DNA from: Astropecten irregularis
Lineage: Eukaryota > Echinodermata > Asteroidea > Paxillosida > Astropectinidae
NCBI GenBank assembly: GCA_963971285.1
Contig: OZ020248.1
Coordinates: 1,178,001-1,242,000, forward strand
DNA: 64,000 nucleotides
Direction of reading: 5' to 3'
Numbering within the stretch: the stretch's first letter is position 1; the number at the start of each line of letters is the position of its first letter. The notes below the pieces were generated by a model, which did no database searches, had not been told where the DNA came from, and worked only from the letters and a program-made list of their open reading frames with translations. This document shows positions 55,716 to 64,000 of this stretch, one piece after another. The translations under genes and the position numbers were made by a program.

Positions 55716-56326
55716 CGTGGTGTGGTGTCCGTGTGAGAATCACTGTTTCAGGAATCAGTCTAGGCCTATCTATAGAAGAAAAATATCAAATAGGAACATG
55801 GCTGTGGGATTAGCAGTCGATTGAATTTGGTCGTGTCATCTTTTTAAGATGTCTCTCTATATTTACTTTCATGTCCATCAAACTGTTTTATGGTCAGACG
55901 ATTTCAGTGGTCTTGTCTCTTTAGTGTATCTGTTTTCCACAAGCAGAAGCTACATGTGTGATTTTGCTGTTAAATTTCACACACATTTTGTTCATCGGTC
56001 AGGCCCATGAAGTAATTTTTCACTTTATACACAGAATTTTGCTTTGGAACTAATTCTTCCTTCAAAGGATTATATGGGGTTTATTTGGGGCCTATTAGTT
56101 GTTAAGTGCCTTAGTGAGCATGAATTGAATTTTGCCATAAGACATGTAGGGTTATAAATTCTTGTTGTAGCGCACAACATGCACAAGTTTTTCACGAACA
56201 GTGGAAAGTCACGATACGATAGTGTTCGTGAAAACGCTCTTTGACTTGCACCACACTGCCAAGATTTAACGTGATAAAATGGGCTTTCAATGAATTTCAT
56301 CTCATTGAAAAGTGATCAAATAAAAA

Positions 56327-56400
56327 TTGACTGGAGCGGGATTCGAACCGGCGACCATCTCGACAGAATTGAAATGTGAAAGCCATGCACTTTTTCACTG
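56327..56400 (-). repeat. tRNA-like SINE fragment
   Basis: Minus strand CGCCGGTTCGAATCCCGCTC has an exact box B; no convincing box A. Confidence 0.45.
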
Positions 56401-56560
56401 TCTATATATTGTACGTGTATATCCCAGTGCCACAGATCAAAAGGAAACTCGAGTTCCGCATGTGACCTCAAACTGAAATGGTCACTTCCTGCAGATGTTT
56501 TAGAAAATTACATTTTGAGTTCATACCATTATTAATATTCAGAGAAATTTAGGGACTTAC

Positions 56561-56620
56561 CTGCTGTTGCAATTCGACACCAATTTACAGAACATATAAA
56601 GTGCGGCTTCCCGTGTGGAC
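56561..56620 (-). other. Possible 5' untranslated exon of gene C
   Basis: A consensus donor AACAGCAG|GTAAGTCC lies at 56561/56560 on the minus strand. The acceptor TTCTTCTATAG at 55770, 55 bases before the ATG of gene C, would pair with it. The arrangement parallels the upstream exons of A and B. The 5' limit is a guess. Confidence 0.4.
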
Positions 56621-56935
56621 TACAGTACACACAAATTATCCAACTTCCCTTGCATGCATATAGATCCATATAGTTTGTTATCAGTCCTTGAAATATTTTA
56701 ATTCTCTTGTTTGCGGCTCAGCCCCTCTCTTACGAAACCGGGGTGGACAAAGAACGACCGTACCTGGCCCCATTGTGTAAACACGATGACTGCATGCACG
56801 TGAGCGAAAACGTGCGGGGAGCGACGAACTGAATCCTAAGCCTATGATCACGAGACCAAAACTTGGCTCCAACGTTTTTGGGACGTTGTGTTTTTACAAA
56901 AGGAGGCCGTGCACATTTTGAGTTTTCATCTATCT

Positions 56936-57302
56936 TTAAAGGTAGTATCATACTTTGGTTTTTGTCAAAAAAGTACAGATTCTTGGGCAAAAATATGAAG
57001 GAAGATACAGTAACAGTCACCTGTGAAAATTTCAGTCCCATACGATGCCCACTTCTCATTGAGAAATTTGTGAAAAACGGCCACATTATTTCTGAAGTCT
57101 TTTCTCTTTTATTTTTGATCTTTTAAAAGATCAAAAAGATTTTCGGTCGTTGTTTTACTATTTTCTGGATAAATCCACTATTTCAGGCGGAAAAACTTTA
57201 ACAGCATGTTTCTACCAGCATCATCTTCATAACCTGAAAGTTATACGTAAATTTGTGAACATTTCTGTTTTGGTCTCTTACCAAAGTATGATACTACATT
57301 AA
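56936..57302 (+). mobile_element. TTAA-flanked MITE, family 1
   Basis: Near-consensus with GATCTTTTAAAAGATC centre; the right end reads ACATTAA instead of ACCTTTAA. Confidence 0.9.
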
Positions 57303-57546
57303 GTGTAGTTTACTGAGCCGGTGTGGATGTGAAACCAATCTTTGGCGTCAGGGTACTACTGAACCGTAATGCAATTTTTTTGCCTTGCTCCATGATAGGA
57401 AGTTCTGTCATTCCTTCATGGTTCAATGAAGATATTATCGATCTGACTTAGTCCCAATCATGCCTGCAAAGCGCAAGAATAACTTGTGAGGGTAATGTGC
57501 CTACGGTGTTGTAATGGAAGGCAGCATCCATCTTAGCATGCACAAT
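57303..57546. other. Non-coding spacer
   Basis: Contains CCTTCATGGTTCAAT, repeated near 58190; no gene recognised. Confidence 0.4.
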
Positions 57547-57890
57547 ATAATAATAATAATAATTTGGGAGGCTAATCATCCTTACTCGCAGCTGGGGTGC
57601 TGAATTGCAAAGGATGCAGCTACAACGTGATCGAGTAGCAGGCTTTCATGGGCGCCCTTGGCTGCCAGCCACATCAACCCGTATATGATCACGGACTACA
57701 GCCTGAGATCGAAAGTGTTTGATTTTTGTGGAGGGAGGAAAACCGGCGAACCCGGAGAAAACCCCTCGTAGCATAGGAGAGAACCAAACGCACAACTCTA
57801 CTCACATGACCCAAAACGGCAACGAACCCGAGCCACATTGGTGAGCAGGCGAGTGCCTAACGCACTTTATTGCCACCTATGCCCCCGTAA
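57547..57890 (-). repeat. SINE with conserved central GGAGGAAAACCGG segment
   Basis: (AAT)n at the left is the tail. Going right, the plus strand shows CCAGCCACATCAACCCGTAT, GGAGGGAGGAAAACCGGCGA and CCGGAGAAAACCCCTCG, and the right end carries a tRNA-like head on the minus strand (box A-like TAGGTGGCAATAAAGTGCG, box B-like GGGTTCGTTGCC). The central segment is one I know from SINEs of several invertebrates; I cannot name the family with certainty. Confidence 0.7.
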
Positions 57891-58969
57891 TATGATAATG
57901 TTTCAAGTTATATGGTAAGGGAAGGGACTGCGAATCCTGCGATAGCCTCAGGCTAAGCCTGTACTTTTCAACTTTTATTGATCTATTTTGCTGCATGCTC
58001 AGTTCCCCGAATCCGAAGAGACGAAAAGGCCTGGGCGCTAAATTTGAACCGTTATGACATTGCATCTTTGTATCCATTCTTGATTGAATTTGAACCATCC
58101 TGATGAGATGTGCGGCATACTTTGGTTCAAACCAATGGCGGTAGGAGCTCCATGCTCCGTAGTCAAAATTATGGAGGAAGGGAATTAGAGACCTTCATGG
58201 TTCAATACATATTCCTGTACTAGGCCTATAGGAACCCACAAATTCGGATATCTCCGGATTTTATTACCTGTATATCATAAATAAAATTCTGTCACAAATA
58301 TAACATGTCTCATTTCTGCCTCAGGGATAGTTTTCATTAATTATTGTAAAACCACGGTTTCGTTTTTGTTTTATTGAATAATACTATGCACAAAAATTAA
58401 TTTTTGCCAAAGCTTCAGTTCTATCGGAAACTGCATTGCATGATGAATGTGCGCATTAGATATAGAACCCTATAGAGGCGATCTCATAATACCGTTATCA
58501 AATCACTCTTTGTACAAAGTTAAGCTGAACTCAAACGAAAGATTACGCGCCGGGTGATGCAGGACTTCTGTTGATTAACAAAAATGAAAAGAATTTTATC
58601 TGAACAGCATATCTGGTTCCCCTTTTTGCTGGGCACGTTGTGAAACAAGATTGGAAACTTTTTTCAGTGTTTTGGCACATCTGGCAGAGCCGTTCCAGAT
58701 ACTCATATTTGCTATTTCTCAGTTGATGTAAATTCACGCTCCCACGAGAGCCGTCTTGCCCAAGAATTACACTCTTACTGGTCTACTCATCTTACGCATG
58801 AAGATGAAGATGTTTCTCTTATATGCACTTGAGATGTGGATTCGCACAGTGCGGAGAAAACTGTTTTCACGGTGTAGCAGGTTCATATAACAACCTCCGA
58901 TGAGGTTACTTAGGGTAGCCTGAGATCTCAATGGCTCTCCATATGAGATACTGAACCGCCTCCCGCGGC
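57891..58969. other. Non-coding, nothing recognised
   Basis: No credible exons or repeats apart from a TAGGCCTA word near 58219. Confidence 0.4.
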
Positions 58970-58998
58970 AGCATTGGCAGCGGCGGCAGCGGCAACAA

Positions 58999-59033
<35 letters not shown>

Positions 59034-59466
59034 ACAACAACAGCAGCAGCAGCAACGGCGACAACGTACAACAGCAGCAATGAGCGGCGGCAGACCAGCC
59101 GAGCAACAGGCAACAGCATCAACATCGACAGAAGCAAAAGCAGCATAGCAACAGACTCAGCAACAACAGCAGCAACATCGACAGAAGCAGAAGCAGCAGC
59201 AGCATAGCACCAAGCAACAGCGACAGAAGCAAAAGCAGCAGCATCTATAGCAGCAAGTCAGCAACAGAAGCATCAGCAGCAACAACACAGTAACAGCAAC
59301 ACGGCAGCAACAGCAACAGCAGAAAAGGCAAAAGCAGTAGCAAAATCAGCAACATCAGCAACAGAAACAGCAGCGGCGGCGGCGGCAACGCAGTAGCAGC
59401 ACCACAACAGCAAGCAACAGCAGCAGCAACAAAAGCAACAGCGACAACCACAAAAGCGGCAATTAT
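58970..59466. repeat. CAG/CAA-rich trinucleotide block
   Basis: About 500 bp of AGC/CAA/GGC triplets. Read as CAG codons it gives polyglutamine for about 25 residues and then loses frame; other frames give polyalanine, polythreonine or polyleucine. No frame stays open throughout, so low complexity rather than coding. Confidence 0.9.
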
Positions 59467-60471
59467 AGCGGCGGCAGTATCTGCATCAGCAACAGCGCCA
59501 CTTCTACCTCTGCCAATACCAACATGACTAGCTGTAATACAGCTTTTTGAGTGATGGTGACAGTTGTCTACTAGCCTTAAGGGAATATAGGGAGCAATCG
59601 TAGAAATTGATAGATTGCAACACGTTTGCTACCCAACGGGAACAAATCAGGGAACGAATTCCCTGTTATTTGTTGTTGCGCATGTATGACGTAAGCACAC
59701 CATAGGCCTATATTAGTTTCATTTCCCAAAATTAGTAGATTTTGCCCGCAGCAAAGAAGATATTGCCATTCAACCATAATTATGCTGAATCTTGAGTTTC
59801 AGTTTTATAATGTATCATCGGAAGTGACTGAATGGAGCTCTATTTGTTCAACAGATGACAAACACGGTGAATGACGTCATACTTGCGTCACATGGTCAAT
59901 AAAAGGAAGTATTGAGGTCTAAGTCTGTGAAAACAGAACACAAGAAGGGCCCAATATCTATGTTTGCACAGAGTATTGGAATATAGCCTAGGTTCTTGTA
60001 ATTGTGGATATTAGTGTAGGCTACTATTAATACAATTAGGGCAAAAGGTTGGAGATACGAATATGAGAATTATGCGGATTATCATAGCCAAGGGTAACCT
60101 TTGTTTCACGGAGTTCCTTCCGGTACAAACAATTTTGATCTTGACTTATCTGGCATCGTCAATGGATATTGTAAACGTGAGCATGCCGGCTCGTGTCGCC
60201 GTGATTAACCCTTAATGTAGGCCTACGTCAAAGAACGTGGACAGTCAATTTGAACTTTCAGTTACAGTGTATTACTACGAGGCTACATATAAGGAGCTAG
60301 CCTATAAAAGGGATGAGAAATTATGTACTCAACTTGCCAGAGAGCCGATCAAGCTTGGATTACTGATTGTGCTTTCCCAAAAGGATTGGCGATATTTGAC
60401 CAGACTTTTGAAGTTCCTTGGACTGTCTCGCTGTGGGTAAGCCATCTCACGGTTACCCTACCTGCACCAAG
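59467..60471. other. Upstream region of the propeller gene
   Basis: May include its promoter: CAATAAAAGG near 59888 is TATA-like. A frame of 67 codons at 60237-60440 ends beside GTGGGTAAGC, a possible donor, but no matching acceptor is evident. No repeat recognised. Confidence 0.35.
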
Positions 60472-61799
60472 ATGCCTTACGGATTTCTTGTAACGACAGT
60501 CGACTGCTTATCGAAAGAAAATAGCCAAACTTTAAACCAAATTAAGACAACGGATTTCACCTCCCCGACTAAGGAGAAATCAGAAGTTGACCGGCATACA
60601 CTTGTCGCCAAACTACATAGAGTATTAGGGAAGATTCCTGAAAGTTTCTTACAAGACCTTGCTCGTCTTGGGATGCAAGACGACGGGGCTGTGTCTCACA
60701 GAGGTAGACCCATCATGGGAGACACCGATGTGCACCAGACTAAACTGATTCGCTTTAGGGAGGCACAAGATGTTCCGGGCTACACGGCAGTCACTCCTCT
60801 CCAGCAACGCGGTGTCTCGTACTCGGGGCCAAGAAGCCTGGATGTCAGGATATATCCAGAGTTCTCACCACAAGGACTTGGATCCTCCGATGTGGATGGT
60901 CTGCTCCCTGTTACAGGTTCATGTAATCACAAACACGGCGAGTGGAATCATGATAGGGAATTTGGGACTTCGATTGGTGTAACTCGTAATGCCAGCGCAC
61001 ACACTGCGGAGAGGTGCTTGTGGTGGAGAACCACAGGCGAAGCGCTCAGGTCTACGGGATGGATGGTTCACATCGACTCTTGCTGGCCACCACTACGGAC
61101 AACATGCTGACAGAAACCCGTGCGTCCGACATCGACAGGATCATTGGGTTCATCAGGGCTGTAGCGTACCCCCCGGCCGACCACATCCTCATCTGTGACT
61201 GCTCCAGGTTCGTCAAGATCTTCAGTCGGCACGGGAGGTACCTTAGTGCCTTCCAGACCACGTCCGTGAGGGACACCAACCGCGGTCCTGTAAGGCTGTG
61301 CTGTCTCGCCGTGGACCGTGACCAGGGCCGGATCTACGTAGGCGACAGCAGCCGTCGCTGCGTCACGATCCATCGGTCGGACGGCCTGCGGATTCGGCTC
61401 TTAGAGTGCACGCGGCCGCTGCAACTCGCAGTCCTCCCTGGTTGTCTGATTGTGCTACCCGCTGATCCCGCGGACTCCATCAAGTTCCTGGACCTCAAGG
61501 GTGTCACCCAGCGGGTCCTCCGCGTCCCGGTGAACCTCCACCCCTGGCTACCTGTGTCCATCGCCTGCTCAGCGGAACGGGGAACAGTTTTCATAGTCAA
61601 TGGACACAAAGATGGTGACAGGACTGTACACGAATTCACTACAGATGGGGAATACCTGGGATGCTCAATAAAATATGTAATACAACCGGCCTGCATTGCG
61701 CTGTCGCACTCACATAACGAACTGTATGTTGCAGATGACACATCAGTCAAGGTTTTTAAGAACAAAATTGTTGGAGATGACCAAAGAAAGAACAACTAG
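60472..61799 (+). CDS. NHL/TRIM-type six-bladed beta-propeller protein, with an apparent frameshift
   Basis: Start chosen at the ATG in CACCAAGATGC (60472). An N-terminal ~170 residues includes a helical acidic-basic stretch (SEVDRHTLVAKLHRVLG) without a RING or B-box. The rest is six repeats of the NHL/TRIM type: SIGVTRN...GEVLVVENHRRSAQVYG; ADHILICDCSRFVKIFSRHG; RIYVGDSSRRCVTIHRSDG; GCLIVLPADPADSIKFLDLK; GTVFIVNGHKDGDRTVHEF; and NELYVADDTSVKVF. Such propellers bind RNA or proteins in TRIM2/3/71 relatives. The frame changes between 60990 and 61010 inside the first blade: one base appears lost (or a 17-base insertion is present), while both sides still fit the blade pattern. It could be a pseudogene, a sequencing error or a minute intron. 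The downstream half is clean to the TAG at 61797-61799. Confidence 0.6.
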
Positions 61800-61933
61800 A
61801 AGAACTTTAGAATGTACATTATTAATTGTCTTATTACAACTGTACTTTTCACAAATAGAACTTTTTAACAACATTTTGTTGTGTTCTTGATAATTAATGT
61901 TCCATACTATCCTAAACTTAGTAACAATTGACT

Positions 61934-62306
61934 TTAAAAGTAAGATAATACTTTATTAGCAAACCGAAACCTCACAGATTTACTTTTAAATTACAGGGTA
62001 TATGAAGATGGTGGTGGTAGAAACATACCGTTGAAATTTTCCACCTGAAATAGTGAAATTGTGTATTTATCCAGAAAATAGTAAAACAACGACCGAAAAT
62101 CTTGTTGGTCTTTTAAAAGATCAAGAATACTGGAGAAAAGACTTGAGAAATACTGTGGCCGTTTTTCACTGTTTTCTCAAAAAGTAGGCGCAGTATAATT
62201 ATGGGACTGTAATTTTCACAGATGACTGTTACTGTATCTTCCTTGATAGTTTTGCCAATGAATCTGTATTTCTTTGAAAAAAATCATAGTATGATATTAC
62301 CTTTAA
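61934..62306 (-). mobile_element. MITE family 1, 3' of the propeller gene
   Basis: TTAAAAGTAAGATAATAC at the left and ATAGTATGATATTACCTTTAA-type right end. Has an extra AATTAT near 62200 compared with other copies. Confidence 0.85.
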
Positions 62307-62450
62307 GTCCAAGATTGGAATATTCCTAATTACTGTTATGAAATAGAGCCATGTAGATATGTAATGCATGACCAACAATGATCAAGTGCTGAATGGTTTT
62401 GCTCCCCAGAGCTAGCCAAAGCCTTGGCCTCAAAGCAGATTCACAATTGT

Positions 62451-62586
62451 GCGCCACCAAGAGTTTGTAACGCGTTGACCAATCACTATTCACGGAATTT
62501 GTCGACAACATTTCATGCGCACTGGATAGTGTCAACAGATTCCGCGCATTGTGATTGGCCAACGCGTTACAAGCTCTTGGTGGCGC
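62451..62586. mobile_element. Fold-back element, about 136 bp
   Basis: GCGCCACCAAGAGTTTGTAA at the left and TTACAAGCTCTTGGTGGCGC at the right; the inner GACCAATCAC/GTGATTGGCC also pairs. Loop about 20 bp. Confidence 0.88.
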
Positions 62587-63282
62587 TCCAAAGACTCACA
62601 TGTAAAATTGATGTTACAATAATTATTTCATATTTACTGCTCCACTCTTTACTTTGTAGAATTTGTATCCCATTCTTTCATTCATCCCCATAATTATGCA
62701 GAATGACCATCTTCCCTTTTTTAAATTGAAATTAATTTGTAACCATTGCCAAAAATAAATACCAATGCAAAGGGAATGAGAACACACTTCATAATAAATT
62801 ACAATAAAATCAATATTAAGGTGAAACTCATCCAGTTGAAATTTATTACACATCAAAGAGACAAGTTTCTAAATTAAATAAATTCATTTTTATCAACCAG
62901 AACAAACAAAAAAAAAAGATGAAAAATTTAAAAACCCGAGTTAATAAAACAACAAATATATTTTATCAGTGCAACCTCACACACCTCTGGATCAACATTT
63001 TCAATTAAATTCATGCATTAGTGAAAACAAACAAACATTTTCTAAAAAATTTACAAGTTCATAAATCATCCATATCTGTTAAAATCAATATATTTCATTT
63101 TCAATTAAAGGAAATTTGAATCAATTAAAAAAGAGGGGGAAACCCATCAATCTAATCATATTTTTTGGCAATGGATCACAGCAATGCACAAGAATTAAAC
63201 ACCCAAGATTACAATTAAAGGAAAATGCAAATTTCAAACAAACTGCATAAATTTAATGTACACATATACATGCATAAAGCAC
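62587..63282. other. Non-coding, very A-rich
   Basis: Low-complexity AT-rich sequence without recognised features. Confidence 0.45.
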
Positions 63283-63532
63283 AGTGTACACTGTCAACAT
63301 TTTCGGTAACAATCTCGGTAACATGTTGCCCAGGTACGTTGTTGCTGAAAATGTTGTCAGTGTACACAGAGCAAAACGAAGTTGGGTAACATGTCGCAGC
63401 AACATCTCGGTAACATGTTGGCCAAATGTTGCTAGTGAACACAGGGCACCGAAGTCGTGTTGCCCAGGTGTGTTGCCCTAATTGGGCAACATGTTACCGA
63501 AAATCTTACCGAAAATATTGACAGTGTACACT
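63283..63532. mobile_element. MITE with GTGTACACTGTCAACAT ends
   Basis: AGTGTACACTGTCAACAT at the left and its near-complement ATATTGACAGTGTACACT at the right. The interior repeats GGTAACATGTTG and its complement many times, giving a complex fold-back. Confidence 0.88.
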
Positions 63533-64000
63533 CTGATTTAGGCTTCCTGCCCTTCGCATTAAGTCACCTTATTTTGTCGGTGACATCGACTTAAAATGTA
63601 TGCACATTGCATAGACAGTAGACACAAACATTGCTTTGAAAAATGATTGCTTTTGAAAAATGTGGGGGACGGAACACTTGCATCAAATCAGTTGAATGAG
63701 TTTTTAATTAATATTGAAGATAAAATTTATATTTTATACATTCTAACAAAAATTCATTGTTACATGCTCCGTGGGATAAATCTGTACCCAGACTTGAACA
63801 AACATGAAGAAGACGTTGTAAGTTCATGATAATCTCCTGTTTATATTTCATTATCATCTACCTTTTTATGCATTGCACCTTGCATGAAATAAAACAACTT
63901 TTAAAAATGGAACTCTTTTCCGTTTTTCTTTTTTTAGGGCTGGAAGAAGGGAATCATAAAAAAAAAAAAAAAAAACCTTTCTATACTGTTTGCCAGTGAT
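63533..64000. other. Non-coding; poly-A run near 63957-63976
   Basis: AATAAA-type words near 63888 but no coding region to attach them to. Confidence 0.4.

Noticed and set aside
56593-56601. TATA box for gene C (TTTATATG on the minus strand)
   Set aside because: It lies only about 35 bases from the proposed splice donor, too close to leave a normal first exon.
58906-59451. Polyalanine, polythreonine and polyleucine open frames
   Set aside because: Triplet low complexity read in different frames; none connects to a gene.
61052-61795. Minus-strand open frames of 101 and 153 codons
   Set aside because: They are antisense shadows of the propeller gene, whose plus-strand reading shows clear blade repeats.

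Overview
The window looks like draft nuclear DNA of a marine invertebrate. Genes are split by introns, coding density is low, the sequence is AT-rich, there is a 200-base run of N, and small non-autonomous transposons are very dense. The palindrome TAGGCCTA is strikingly frequent, and several SINE-like repeats have tRNA-like heads. My guess is a deuterostome, perhaps an echinoderm, but the sequence alone does not prove it.

Layout. 1-4.5 kb holds one end of a Polinton/Maverick-type (adintovirus-like) element on the minus strand. Its large protein-primed family B DNA polymerase is broken by a frameshift near 815 and runs off the left edge. 4.5-35 kb is nearly gene-free and is built of nested small elements. 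The main ones are two related ~365-bp families flanked by TTAA (24 copies, plus fragments, over the whole window), a hAT-like 552-bp element inserted inside one of these with a perfect 8-bp duplication, several fold-back elements, and palindromes with hammerhead-like motifs. An assembly gap lies at 34873-35072.

35.8-56.6 kb is the genic core: three tandem minus-strand paralogues, called A, B and C here. They encode a protein with about 8 membrane segments resembling the long TspO/MBR-like ('tryptophan-rich sensory protein') family. All three have the same three coding exons with the same intron phases. A and B arose by a segmental duplication of about 7 kb (about 35.8-43.0 and 44.0-51.05 kb) that includes a conserved upstream 5' exon. 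B and C are intact (335 and 309 aa). A carries eight single-base indels and cannot be translated through. C is the more divergent, older paralogue and has its own upstream splice donor.

57-64 kb holds a SINE, a CAG/CAA-rich low-complexity block, a plus-strand gene for a six-bladed NHL/TRIM-type beta-propeller (60472-61799, one apparent frameshift) and further small inverted-repeat elements. I see no functional link between the TspO-like cluster and the propeller gene. No CRISPR arrays, rRNA genes or credible functional tRNA genes are visible.
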